Origin: Diospyros lotus
Lineage: Eukaryota > Streptophyta > Magnoliopsida > Ericales > Ebenaceae
DNA length: 64,000 nt
Reading direction: 5' to 3'
Assembly: GCF_014633365.1 (NCBI RefSeq)
Contig: NC_068350.1
Span: 4,035,001-4,099,000 of the forward strand
Under the pieces are notes generated by a model that was given only the letters and a program-made list of their open reading frames with translations, was not told the origin of the DNA and did no database searches. Of the stretch, positions 23,633-38,000 are shown piece by piece. How positions within the stretch are numbered: position 1 is the stretch's first letter; each line of letters starts with the position of its first letter. The position numbers were made by a program, and so were the translations under genes.

Positions 23633-26031
23633 TGAGCTAACGGAGAAGGAGGTTGACGGAATCAAATAGTTCCACGTCTCTCGGAGAGAGATTGGTAAGT
23701 TCTGAGCGAGTAACAGAGTAAGAATGCTCTAAGCCATGAAATTGGGCGAGGTGAGGCATCCTGCGCACGTGCGCTTTTGTCGTCCGGCCTTTTCTGATTT
23801 GACACATTTGCCCCCGACCCTTCTACAAAATTGCGCCGCAGATTTCCCCGTCAAGCTGCATGATTCCACGTCATGTTTGCACGTTACCAAAAAAGAAAAA
23901 AAACTCGATTTTAATCCTATTTTTAATAAAAATATTATTTAAATATTCAAATTCGATATTTCTAATAATGTTTTATATTAATATTTAGTATATTTATATA
24001 GATCTAACACAAAATTTAATATATTAATATAAAGTATTATTATAAATATTAAACTTGATATGTAAGGAATGGTATGTGGGTCTTACTATTCTTCAATAAT
24101 AAGACTCGTGGCCCTTTCTTAAATTGTGATATTTGTTAGGTTGTGTAACACAATCAACATAATAATTTTATATTAAACTTAAGTATTGAAATGACACTTT
24201 AATATTTTTAACATTTTTAGGGTGTTTTAATATTTTTTAACTATAGACCAAGGTTTATTATTATATAATTATTTATTATAAGTTGATTATTGTAAGTTGC
24301 TAATATGAGAAATCATGTTGCATGATTTGGTGGAAGGAATAATATAATATAATAAAATATTAAAATTCACACATTTTAGTTAAGAGTAAAGTTTTAGTTA
24401 TTTTTTTTTTATGTTTTTTTTTTTGTAGTTTTTCAACCCTTTACAACCGGTCATCTTAATATCTTATCGGCTAAATCATCCTTAACATAGTTTATCAGGG
24501 TAGTGATTAATAATAAAATATAACAATAGTATAATGTAAAAAAGTAAATATTTTTATTTAATTTACTCTTTTTTAAAATAAGAAATAATCATAAGTGGTC
24601 CCATAAAATTAGACAATGCCCATTGAAATCTCGTATAGCGCATATGCACAAGGCTCATTTTTACTTAAGTTCTTATTTTTTTTTTTCTATTTTAACTATT
24701 TAATCTTGTTACGTTGTACTAATGTCATACTTAACAAATTATACTAAGATCGATCTTATCAGGCCATGGTTCGATCACGACTTTATAACCGATTGCATTC
24801 TTTCTCAGAGAAGCCAACTATGAAGCATAATGAGTTAGAAATACCATTTTAAAATTATAAATCAAGTAATATTTTTAGAGTACGCTACACTTAAAATGTA
24901 TGAAATTTCAGTAAATTAAAACTTGTATGTCCACATTTGGCAAATTACATTTATTTTCCTTTGATTAAATATTTGTTAAAAAAAGTTGTGTAATTTTTTA
25001 AAAATTCAGATATATTCCTGTAATACAAATTTAAACTTAGAGAATAACTTGATTGTCGCATATAATTGACCCCTTTTTAGTAACATTTATGAGTGTTTTT
25101 TTAAGTGATTTTATTATTTAATTGTGGAGTTTCTTCTTCTATATTAATTATGTTATTATAAACAATTTCAAATTTTCAAAAGCTCGTAACGGAAATAAGA
25201 ATTTATATAATAAAAAACGATAAAGAAAAATAGCAGGCCCATATTAAGAACGGAAGAGCCCAATATTTACTCAAAACTTTGGGCCCAACTAGCTTGAATG
25301 AGCCCAAAATTACCCTGCTGATCCAAAGGTTTTAACCATGGGCCTTAATCTCAAACCAAATCTAACCAATAGTCGCAGTGGCCCATTCAGCCCAATCCTA
25401 CTCATTTCAGAAAATCCTCGTCCCCAATTGGAAAATATATGTGCTATTAAGTTAAAAAAAAATACTTTCATTGATAACAAAAGTTCCATTTTTATTTTTT
25501 TCTACTATGAACTATAAACAAAAAGTAATAACATTTTTAGATAAAATTACCTTTAATCAACATTTAAAATTGCAAACATTTTACCTATCAAGAATATATT
25601 AATTTTAAAGATAATATTTCTGATAATATTTTTGTTAAAAGCCCCTTTTTATTTTATTACTATTTTTTTTTTTTTTTTTGCTTGCTTGGGATTTCTTACA
25701 AAAACACATCATACAGAGATAACTCCCATGAATTTTTTACAGAAGTTTGTTATGCTCGTAGGAACCTTTATGACCATAAAAAATCCAAACATGCCCTTAA
25801 TCAGTGGCATCATGAAGGTTGAAACAATTGCATAACAAAGTTAAGAAAAACAAAAGCCATGAACGTTTCAAACTCACTCTACTTATACATAAATCCTCAG
25901 TACCAAATGGGGCTTACTAATTTAAGAGAACCAGCAAGTGGTCCAAAAAAAATTTAGACCAGGAGCAGGAGGACCAGAAAAAGACTTAGAACAACTGAAA
26001 ACCGGCAAAAGCAGGACCTAAAGAGAGTCCA
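23633..26031. other. AT-rich intergenic region
   Basis: No gene or RNA is supported. At 25240-25430 there are several GCCCA/TGGGC words close together, which resemble site II promoter motifs but have no ORF next to them. The right part presumably includes the 3'UTR of the alpha/beta hydrolase on the minus strand. Confidence 0.5.
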
Positions 26032-29000
26032 TCAAGCCTGAGGCTGGCTGTTCTCCCCAACCAAAAGTGCCTTCACAATGGCATCAACCATTCCATCGGC
26101 TAATGGGAACATGTGCCCGGCGCCTGGAACTTCATGATACCTAATCCATGGGAGCCGCTGGGCGATGTGTCGCTGCAGCTTGGTTGGCACTAGGATGTCT
26201 TCATCTCCTTGCCATAGATGGACTGACCCTTCGTTGTTTGTAAAGGGGTTCTCCAGCTCCATGGGATCAAATTCCCAGGTTCCAAAGCCGATGTTCAAGT
26301 CGAGGTGGAGGGACTCAAATTCTCCTTGCTGTGTTATCTGTGCCTGAGAATGTCAAGAAATGTTGACGTGATCAATAGATGAGGCAAGAAAGGAGTAGAT
26401 GGCCGGATACTAGGATCAATCAAGCATGAATAAATTGAACTAGAAATTAAGTACATATTATCACTAGGCCCCTTCAAGGTTTTTTGCACAACTACTGTGA
26501 ATGGCGTTTGAAACTGAAAAGAATGTCATATAGGAATGTTCGGGCCAAGAATTATGTCAGCTTTAAGGGTTGGGGCAGGTATGCATGTCCGAGTCTTTGA
26601 AGTGAAAACTCCTTAAAGGTCCTTCAACTTGTTACGAAAGTCTCCTATATGTATATCAAATGAAACATGGACTTCCTCACAGCCGAGATTTGATCTTGTT
26701 AATGTATCCATTGCCAATTGTAGTAGGCGATACTGGTTCATTCAATCATCGAACAACATAGTAGTGAGAGGAACATTCCAATAATATCCAAATCCTAACC
26801 AGGCATGTGCAGAGAATCTAAGTAGTGTTATTAGATTAACTGAAAAATGTCTTCCATCACAGTGCACATACATCAGCAACAGTGAGCAAAATGCAGGTTT
26901 TCGATGATAACAAGACAGACAGAGCACCAGTTACACATTGCAGGGAATTTCCACTGGGTAATGGTAGACCAAAAGAGATGCACTGCACTAGGCAAAAATA
27001 CCACTAGTAAGAGCTGCACTATAACCTGCTCCATTTCATTGTCTTCTGTCACACGACGATTAAAAACAAAAGCACAATATCTTCATTTGGTGGCTATAGG
27101 GGCATTTGATGCAAAAGCCAAAAGCCGAAATGCTACAGAAAAAAAAAAAAAAAAAAAAATCACGGTTCATAGAAGCCATAGAAGCCACCTTTACCACATG
27201 GAGGGGCTCATGCCAAATCGAATGTATGATGGAACCTAGAATTTCATCCTAATATAGGGCTTTTTTAGGACGTCCCCAGCTTTAACCAGAACAAGCAACT
27301 TCCTAGTGAAAAGTTTATAGGAAAATATGGAACTACACATTGGCTTAAAATTCAATTTAACTTGAGAATAAGAAGAGTTCATAAAGAAACTTGAATCTTC
27401 AAAGGCAAAAGAGCCTAATTATAGAAGGTTAGATCCCTAGAAGCACATAGACATAAAAGGTCACAAATTAAAATATACTACTTTTCATTATGCCAACGGT
27501 AATGACCAACATTTGCTTCAATCTTCATATAAATATCACTGAAAAAGAATCATTTTAGAATAACATTTTCCATGAGTAATGGACTATAAATATGCTCAAT
27601 TTTGAGTTTTTGACATGCAACACAAGGCACACAACTTCATGGATTTCAAGATTTTAGGAACTCTTCTGCTATGACCACTATTCCCATCCCCCACCACGTA
27701 CCTGACCACCTAAGAAACATGAACACTTGTCAGAAAGTGTTATATTGCATTGAAGAATGACATTCGCTTGACATCTTCAGAAATAACCAACTTGGACTGT
27801 TGGACAAAATTATCTTATCTTTTTTTTTTTTTTTTTTTTAACTTTTCAAGAAATGCACATGTAAAGATACACAATGTCCATTACAAAAGTGTGTGTAACT
27901 TTAACTTCAAATTCAAAAACGCATCTATAAAAGTCACATTTGTCCACAACTTTAAACAATTTAGAACCATATAAAAAGTTCAAAAAATAACTAAGAATCA
28001 ATTATAAAATAAAAATAAAGTGATTTGCATTTGTATATTCTCCCTCATATGGCATATATTTTTAAGAACATTAATATCTAAAGTTTCCAACTTGCTTATG
28101 AAGGCATACAATAAGTTATTCCCAACATTTTTTTTCCAAAGATGCAAATGTTAATTATTTTCATCTATGGACAAAACATATAACCTGTCTTTGTCAGTCA
28201 TCTTATTTTTCTTTGTGAAGATTATGGCGTTGGCAATATTTATGTCACATCCTACCTGTCCATGTTTGCATCTGTGTTTCACATCTGACCAACCCCTAAC
28301 CTAACACATGCACGCCACCATGCAACAAACCATCAATGCCATCAGCCATTCAATCCTTACCCCCTGCAATCAATGCCTAAGATAATGGGTGCTTGTGGAA
28401 CCTGGGTGATGAAGGTCGAGGCACCTCCCTGTATATACAGGATATACATCTATATGTGCAGAGTTTTGTTTCAAATTTGCCAACAAAAGATCAACTATTG
28501 TCATGTGTTTGGGTTGATTAATTTTGATGTTTCAGGAGAGAAATTGAAGAGAGGGATGGAGAAAGGAGGTGCTAGGGTGCAGTTCAGTGGGTAGTAGATA
28601 AAGAAGAGGATAAAAAGGAAGTATGAAGAGAGAATTGCAATAAAAAAAAACATAGTATTAAAAGATAAGACCATAAAAGTCATTATTCCATAATTGTAAA
28701 CCAACCAATCAACAAAAATAGGTCAAGCTACTGTTTAAAATAGGGGTAGCTGTATTGTCCACAAACCTCAATGCTAGTGCATGTAATTTACCATAAATCA
28801 CAAAGAAAGGTAATGGCTCTCTTAGAGATAAGAGGGGAACCTATACGCTGCTGTGTTACTGTTACAGTGTACCATTCTCCTAGAAGAAACCTAAGATACT
28901 ATTCACAAATTCTCCACATTTGAAGATCGTCTAGCTGGATTATACAGACAACAAGCAGTACATGGAGTCAACGAGATTCTTCAAGCATTAGGTGATTGGT

Positions 29001-32000
29001 CAAGGTTAACTTGCCAAGAATAGTTCAACCACAGTTTGTAGAGTCCATGATATTGGTTGTAATAAGTAACCAGTACCGACCATGAGAAGGTTAGGTTTTG
29101 GTTAGATTTTAAAATTACACGTTGGTTGTGGTTGCATTGAATGCAAGAGGAGTTAAGTTAGCGCTTTAGGTATGCGTTGAGCATGTGCACTCATGTCTTC
29201 AAAACATATATTTATCATGATGCCTTCAGCATTTGCAGAAATATATGTATAATTTTATGTCTTCTAGTATCTAGTAAAATATCTTTTTATGTAGTTAAAA
29301 TAAGATAAAAGTTTGGAAGAACAATATTCCCAGATGAATTTGCATGAAAACAATATTCTGCGCATGAAAACAATATTATGCGCATAAAAACAAGTTTAAT
29401 TCATATTTAGAATGCATTGCGGCATAGTATGAGTCCATGGGAATGTGGATGGTTGCTAATATGCATTGATCTACCATTACAAAGCTTAGTGTCTTCAAAT
29501 TATTGGTCAGATTATAAAAATAATATTAATCAGCAAATGTCTAAGATGAATTTCACGATTCATGAAAATGACTTTTCCACGTATAAAGTAAATTTTCTCT
29601 TGATTTGTCTATATGCACTCTGGAGCATGATCTGACATCCTAGGGTTAGGGTGATGAATTAGGTGGTTTAGGTTAAACATTGTGTTTTATAACTGTTAAA
29701 CAAATTACATGATTGTACAATGGACAGAACTAATTAATTGTCGGATTCACAACATATGGTTTGGGGCCTGCATGTAGTTGGCAGAATGAGTTCTCCAAAA
29801 AGGGCTCTCCTTTTAAAAAGTTCAAGCATCCCACGTTTTTTGTAATTTCATTACTTCAAAGTTGAAATTTATGGTTTAATGCACAATAGATTTACCATAG
29901 GTCAAATTGGACATGGTACAAACTATTCCTTCTTAGGTTGGTACACTCGTACCTATTTCTCAATTTGTTTACTAAAAAAATGTACAGTTAAGTTAGAACT
30001 TGTTAATGCAACTGAAATTTATATAGAAATCAAGCAATAATTCATCAGAAATCAAGTAAAATCCATGCACTGACAAGAATACAAACAGTGTGTCTGTGTG
30101 CTTTAGTTCCAAATTTGAACTTGGAATTTCATGAAAACTTGGATACAGATCCTCCAGGTATAAAACTAACTCTGGAAAAGAGGAGGCTATCAACACTTGA
30201 TGAAGCTTGATGTCTAAGACGGATAGAGCAAAAATAAGGACAAATTAACTGTTGCTAACAGGTCAAAATACTAATTCAATGAGTGAAGGCCTTTATGCAC
30301 TATCAATCCCCCTAGGTTGATGCTTCTCGGGTAAGTAACTACCATATTTTCCATAAAGTAATTGGAGAACAGTTGGTGACTTATGGATTCATAACACAAT
30401 GCTCAATTTAACAAGTGAAAATATGTAGAAAAAGGACTTTCAATGTAAATACCTCATATGCCTTTCTCTCAGGTCGTGTGGCCACGAGTTCTAAGTCTTG
30501 GCGAGAAAGAATGGCAGGGCTGTGAGCTATAACACTAGAAGCGGGAAACCACTTCTGAGTGTTCCACCAATAGGTAAGCCATGGAGTGTAGTGAGCAACA
30601 CGAAGCGTCCATTGGTCACGAGGTAACTGTTGATCATAGGCCTCTTTAGATAAATTTTGAGGAAACCCAGGCCACCAATAGTTAACAACTGGGGTTAGAA
30701 GTGCTGCACCTGCAAGCCTAAACATTTCAAGCGTCCCAATTGAGAAACATATTGACAAGTACCAAAGAAGAACTAAAAATTTTAATTTTGTCTCTGGATT
30801 CCTCAAACATTTGCAGAGAGGTGCTTACAGTACCAGTACTAAAGGCAAGGTGTTAATCTTGTTTTCAAATAATCTATCCACCCTTTCTCTGTTATCTATA
30901 TAAACCTTTTTGGTGGACTAAATTAGCAAGGAATCTACAGGAGGAAAATGCATAACGTCATTCAAGTCTCTAATAATCATTGCCCGTCATCACTGAAACA
31001 TAACTAAATGGAATACAATACCTGTGAGGAATGTACTTAAGGCATGTCCAAATCACCTGCCCACCCATGGAAAAACCAACAACATAGAATTTGGATCCTA
31101 GTCCCAACTGATCAGCGAGCTCCTCTATATCCAAAGCCAAACTCTTCACTGTTCGTTTTGGATTTGGATCACTCTCTCCATAACCTGATCTGTCGAATGA
31201 CACAATGTAGACTCCCAGACTTTCAACAACATCCTGTGAAAAAACCAAGCATGTGAACTAAGCAGTTCTACAGTAAAATAGATTAAATTCAAGGCCCACA
31301 ACAGAACTAAAAACAACAGAAGAAAACTATATAAATATGAGTACCGGAGACAATTTTGTGGCAATTACAGCATCATGTCTGCAGGACCCAAAGCCATGGA
31401 CAAATACTATTTTGTATTTGGCCTTATCTTTTGGGACACCATGCTCTTTGTAGGCCAAATGCCTACCATCACTAAGTGTTATCCTTGGTGCTGTAACAGG
31501 TGGGCCATCCGCAGAGCCACATATCTTTGGTGGAGGTGGACGTATTGCTTGATAAGCCCATGCCATAATCCCCATCAAGAACACCGCTAATATTTTCTTA
31601 AACATCCCTAAAATATTATGTTATGATTAGAGTTTGATACATAAATTTTCAGGGGAGGTAAACAATTTCTAGAAAATACAGAGAAACATAATTACATCTA
31701 CCAATTGGATAAAAGACTTACTCATCAAGCATTGAATATAAATTCATGTCAAATAACAAAGGCTACACACAAATCACAAGAGACAACATAACATCTCAAT
31801 CAATTGGTGAGCGACACTTAAGTATGATATTAGTTAAAAGGGCCTTACAGAAGATAAGAAAATAAATAGAAATGATTGGAGACCTATAATTTGTATAGCT
31901 GACCTCACATAATGGGATAAAGGGTTGGTATGTTGTTGTTTGCATATCCAAAACTAATTTTACAAATATATAATTACTGGGGACTTATCCTGAATATTGT

Positions 32001-35000
32001 AACAATCCCCTCTGGTATCAACACTGAAACACATGCAAATGCAGATTCATCCAACAATTTAAAAGCCATGTTCAATCAAAAGTTGATTGTCTCATGAACA
32101 GCAGAGAACCAATCACATTTGGATCAAAAGCCAATCCTGTCAACGTTTCCATCTTCCTAACTTAACAAAATATGTTCACTTCAGTTTCCTTACCAATCTT
32201 TCCCCATTCCTTTTCTTGTCTCACCATAAATTCAGGTCCCAAAGATAAATGTAACGAAACTGCAACTGAAAAAGCTAGAAAGCTACAAAAGAAAATAAGA
32301 ACATACATGATGTTATATTTTGATTCAATTAGTTGATTTAATATTATATTCTTATATGTATTATGCTTTATTCTTTTACTTCGGTCACTACCTTGATGAC
32401 CGACACGTGTAGGATCAGATTGGGCTTTCTCTTTTAATTGTTATTGTCGATCTGATTTGATGTGCCAATATATAAAGAAAAGTGAAAAGGGCAAGGGACA
32501 TTCGACTGTTCGTCTCTGAAACGAGCAAAACAAAATGCTTGATTAATGAGAGGGCTAGGAAATATATATAGGATACAACTCTATCTCTTTCCTATAGAGT
32601 AGGAAAGGAAAGGATTGGAATAATCTAATCCTAAAAACTAGGAAAGACTATCTCCTAAACTTAAAGAGATAAAACATATAAAAATAAACTTAAATTAATT
32701 TAAATACAGCTAATTCTTTAATCTATTTGAATCTACTTTTCTCGTCCAACACTCCCCCTCAAACTGAGAAATAGATGCAGGTCATTCCCAGCTTGCTAAT
32801 CAAGGATTCAAATCTTGATTTAATCGTGACTTTTGTGAGCACATCTGCTAATTGATCAGCAGTTGGAATATAAGATAGAATTATCCCTCCTCCATCAATT
32901 TCTCGTTTTATAAAATTCATGTCTATCCTTACATGCTTCATGCGATCATGTTGGATTGGATTCCTTACAATGCTAATTGCAGATTTACTATCACTATATA
33001 CCCTTGTAGGTTGAGTCAAGGGTATCCTTAGGTCTTCCATTAGTCTTTCTAACCAAATAACCTCACAAATTCCTTGGGCTATGGCTCGAAATTCGGCCTC
33101 GGCACTGCTGCGAGCCACCACTGATTGCTTTTTACTTCTCCATGTTACTATATTTCCCCACACTTTAGTGCAATAGCCGGTTGTGGACCTGCTATTCTCT
33201 AAAGAACTTGCCCAATTTGCATTAAAAAACCCTTCAATTCCATGGTCCTTGGTCTTTTTAAACATCAAACCTTTCCCGGGTGTCCCTTTAAGGTATTTTA
33301 ATACATGAAAAACAACATTCATATGTCTTTTTGTAGGAGAATGCATATATTGACTAATTAAACTTACTGCATAAACTATGTCTGGCCTAGTAAGAGATAA
33401 ATAGATTAATCTTCCTACCAGCCTTTGATACCTTTCTTTTTCCATTGGGATGTCATCATCCTTCTCATATTTCCAGCCTTTATCTAATGGTGTTCCAGCA
33501 GATCTGCATGCCATCATCTCGGTATCATTGAGTAAATTCATAATATACTTCCTTTGAGAGATAAAAAAGTCTGCTCTACTCCTTGCCACCTCCATTCCTA
33601 GGAAGTATCGCATATGCCTTAGGTCTTTAACCTCAAATTCAGCCCTTAGTTGTTTCTTTAATTCCTCAATTCCTTGCATATCATCTCCTGTCACAATAAT
33701 ATCATCAACATAGACAATTAATATAAACTTCCTTCCATCTTTAGTGGATTTAATAAACAAAGTATGCTCGGATTTCCCTTGTTCATATCCTAGTCGGATT
33801 AAGGACATGCTGAATTTTTGGAACCAAGCTCTAGGAGACTGTTTTAACACATATAAAGATTTCTTGAGTCTACAAACCTTTCCATTGTTCACCTCATTTT
33901 TAAAACCCAGGGAAATTCTCATGTAGATCTCTTCATTTAGATCCCCATTGAGGAATGCATTTTTAATATCAAATTGAAACAAGGGCCAATCAAGATTAAC
34001 AGCTATAGAAAGAAGTACCCGAATAGAGTTGAGTTTATCTACAGGAGCAAAAGTTTCCTCATAGTCTATCCCATAGGTTTGAGTAAACCCTTGGGACACC
34101 AATCGAGCCTTATACCTTTCAATACTCCCATCGGAATTGTATTTGATAGTAAAAACCCACTTACATCCAACTGTTTTCTTACCTGGGGCAGCTCAACCAT
34201 CTCCCAAGTATGATTCCCAATTAAGGCCTTCATTTCTTCCAATACTGCATCTTTCCACTTAGGATCATCCAAAGCTCCTTGGATATTTTTTGGAATTTCT
34301 GTACTATCAAGTCTGGCAATAAAACCTTTGAAGTTGGGAGACAATTTTGCATAAAACAGATGATTTGACATAGGGTATTTAACACATGACCTTACCCTTT
34401 TTCTTAGAGCTATAGGAACTGTCCAATCGAGACCATCTCCTTGAGGAGCATGACTGTCAATGCTGTTTTTAGTTTCCTCCCTGCCTCCACTGTTATCTTT
34501 TGCTGATGCATCTCCTGAAGAATTGTCTTCTTCAGTTGGACTAGCTTCAAGGGTAGATGATCGAACATGCTGAGTCTGTGAAAGTTCTTTAGGTCTCTTA
34601 GAATACACAAACAGTGGGGGATTTTGATTTTTTGGCTTAGGAATTGATTCTGCCAGTACATTGTCAGAGATTGATACTTCTCCCCCTTAACAGGATGCTG
34701 GCAGAGAAGTAGGAAGAGGTAAAGAGAGAGGCAAAAGGTCATGTAAGTTGGCAAAAGAAGCTGTTCCTGAATAATAAGAGAGTCAGTAGAAACATAGAAT
34801 CGACGGGTAACAGGACAATAACACTTGTATCCCTTTTGAAAATGAGAGTACCCAGCAAAGACACACTTGAGAGCTTTGGGATCTAATTTTGTGCGGGATA
34901 CATTGTAGTTATGAACATACACCATACACCCAAAGATTTTAGGATCAAGAGATTGTAGAAACGGTGCATAAGGATAGATGTCGCAAAGAGTATCAAGTGG

Positions 35001-38000
35001 GGTTCTAAATTGTAAAGGTTTAGAAGGAAGACGATTTATCAAATAAGTGGCTGTAAGAACAATCTATCTCTTTCCTAGAGTAGGAAAGGATTGGAATAAT
35101 CAAATCCTAAAAACTAGAAAAGACTATCTCCTAAACTTTAGGAGATAAAATAGATAAAAACAAACTTAAATTAATTTAAATACAACTGTATAACAACCAG
35201 ATAATCTACAAGGATAATTTTTTATCCTTTAATCTATTTGAATCTTCTTTTCTTATTTAACAGTCTCTTTCGATAAGCAGAAACCCTAGATATATTGAGA
35301 AACCCTATTCTTGTATCGATCTTTCTGATTTCGTCATGGTATGTGTGAGAGAGTTATTGATGATTGTTGTGAGTGGGATTGCTCGGGCTATTGAGCATGT
35401 ACTCTGGTTTAAATCATCGATATTGGTACTGTAAGTTTTGCAGTTTTCTTTTGATGTATTCTTTGTAATCGGTTTCTGTAAATCTATTATTCTTTGATCT
35501 AGTGGATTGACTACGGGTTGAACACTCCTGCCGTGAGTACGACCTATTTACGGGTCTGAACACGTATGTGTTGTTGCTCCTTTGTGTGTGTGAGTTGGCA
35601 TTTACTATTATGTTCTTTTTGGTTTCTTGTTTTCTTTCAATACTATGCAATTGTTTGTTTTGTTATTAAGCGAACAGGTTCAACAAGTGGTATTAGAGTA
35701 GGTGTTGGCTTCAAGATCGAAGGAGACATAATATCGATCCAAGAAGCACCAAGAATCATAAAGGTAAATGGGATCCTCGAGATTGAAAATTGAAAATTTT
35801 GATGGCCATGGTGATTTTAACCTATGGCAGAAAAAGATGAGGGCAATCCTCGTGCAACATAAATGCGTGAAAGTCCTAGTTGAAGAAAAGTTTGAAAAAG
35901 ACAAACCGGATGTTTTATCCCCTCAAGAAGTAGGATATGCAAGAGCTGGCATATAGCCTGCTCATTTTAAACCTTTCAGACAACGTACTTCGACAGGTAA
36001 ATGATGACGACGCAACAACCAAGGTATGGTTAAAGTTTGAATCTCTGTATATGACTAAATCATTGTCTAACAAGATTTATTTGAAAGAGCAATTATGTGG
36101 TTTTAAGTTGAATTTTGCTAAGTCTTTAGAGGAAAATCTTGATGATTTTAAGGTTATAACCATAGCCCTAGCAAATATAGATGAGAAAATCTCAAATGAG
36201 AATCAAGCGATTCTTCTCTTGAATTCTCTACCTGAGTCTCACAAAGACTTAAAGACTACTATAAAATATGGTAGACAAACCCTTACCCTAGAAGATGTGC
36301 TAATAGCTTTAAGATCTAGGGATTTTGAACTTAAGAAAGAAAAGAAAAATTCCCTAGTTGAAGGCCTACAAGTTAGAGGCAGATCTAATAAAAGGAGTCA
36401 ATCCAAGGGTAAAAATAATTCTAGGTCCCGGTCTAGAAATAAGGGAAATTCAAGACCTACAACTTGTTGGCTCTGTAAAAAGGAAGGTCATCTTAGGAAG
36501 CATTGTCCTAATAAAAAGAAAAGTTTTGATAACCACAAAGAAAAGGTAGATACTGTAAACCTCTTAGATGGTTATGAAAGCGGGGAAGGCTTAACCATCT
36601 CAAAGCAAAGCCCAAGTGATGAGTGGATCATGGACTCAAGCTGTACCTTTCATATGACCCCTAGGAAAGAATTGCTTCAAAACTTTAAATCAATTGAGGG
36701 GGGCAAAGTGCTTACGGGAAATGATCAATCTTGTAGAATTATAGGTATAGGCTCAATAAAATTTAAATTATGGGATGGGACACATAGAATCCTTGATAAT
36801 GTAAGGTTAGTTCCTGGTCTTAGGAGAAACCTACTCTCATTAGGTATGCTTGACCAAAATGGGAGCACATATAAATCGGAAAAGGGTATTCTAAGGGTAA
36901 TTAAGGGATCTATGGTAGTCTTGAAAGGTATCTTAAACCAAGGTTTATATATCTTACAAGGTGAGGCCATCTCTGGAGATGTTATAATCTCATCTATAGA
37001 TAATGATGAAACGGTTCTGTGGCATAAGAGACTAGGCCACATAGGATCAAAAGGTCTTCAAGAATTATGTAAACAAGGGATCTTGGATCCTAAGAAAGTA
37101 AGGACCCTAGACTTTTGTGCCTTGGGAAAATCCCATAGGCTAAAGTTTAATACTGCTAGGCACCAGACCAAGAGTATTCTAGAGTACATTTACTCTGACT
37201 TGTGGGGCTCCCCTAATGTGCCCTATTCCATGTCTGGCACACAATACTTTATCTCCTTTGTAAAGGGTTTTTCTAGAAAAGTGTGAATTTATTTCCTAAA
37301 ACATAAGAGTGAACAACTTTTGAGAAGTTTAAGGAATGGAAAAACCTAGTTGAATATCAAATAGGAAAAAGAATAAAGTATTTAAGGACTGATAATGACC
37401 TTGAATTTTGTAACAGTGAGTTTGTAAATTATTGTAAACAAATAGGCATAAGACATGCAACGACACCCCTCAGCAAAATGGCATTGTTGAGAGGATGAAT
37501 AGGACAATTCTTGATAAAGTGAGATGTATGCTCAATGAATCAAGATTAGAAAAGAAGTTTTGGGCAGAGGCTGTAGCTACAGCCTGTTATCTAATCAATC
37601 GATCCCCATTCTCCTCAATTCAATTCCAAACACCTCAAGGTATATGGACAGGAAAACCCCCTAGTATTTCCCACTTAAAGCCTTTTGGCTTATGTCCATA
37701 AGAAGTAAGGAAAACTAGATCCTAGGGCCAAGAAAGCCATTTTCCTTGGATACCCCAAAGGAACAAAAGGATATAAGTTGTGGTTGATAGAAGATAAGAA
37801 AGTTATTTTTAGTAGAGATGTGTTTTTTAACGAACTTAAGTTCTATAAACCTGATAAGCAAGAAGACAACTTGAATGTCAAACCAACTTCTTTCCAGTTT
37901 GAGGTGGAAAGAAATAGTAAATTAGGTGGAAATATAGATAGCACACATCATTTAAACTCAGAAGACTCAAGAAATCGATGGAAATAATGTTCCATCCAGT

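Larger units (their letters stand above)
32517..35262 (-). mobile_element. Ty1-copia retrotransposon (element A), internally deleted, nested in LTR of copia B
   Basis: Flanked by GTCTC on both sides (32512-32516, 35263-35267). Oriented on the minus strand: the 3' LTR is 32517-32751 and the shortened 5' LTR is about 35061-35262. Both start TGTT and carry GATTCAAATAGATTAAAG. The polypurine tract (reading GAGGGGGAG on the minus strand) adjoins the 3' LTR. The 5' part of the body (gag, protease, most of integrase, primer-binding site and the end of the 5' LTR) is missing; the join falls at VLTATYLINR of integrase. What remains is the integrase C-terminus, reverse transcriptase and RNase H. Confidence 0.93.

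Noticed and set aside
25240..25430. GCCCA/TGGGC cluster as an active promoter
   Set aside because: No coding region follows on either strand within a reasonable distance.
31345..31605. Start of the hydrolase at the ATG at 31603-31605
   Set aside because: An acceptor site sits two bases upstream, and the exon at 40587-40680 supplies a family-typical N-terminus in perfect phase; the short form is only an alternative.
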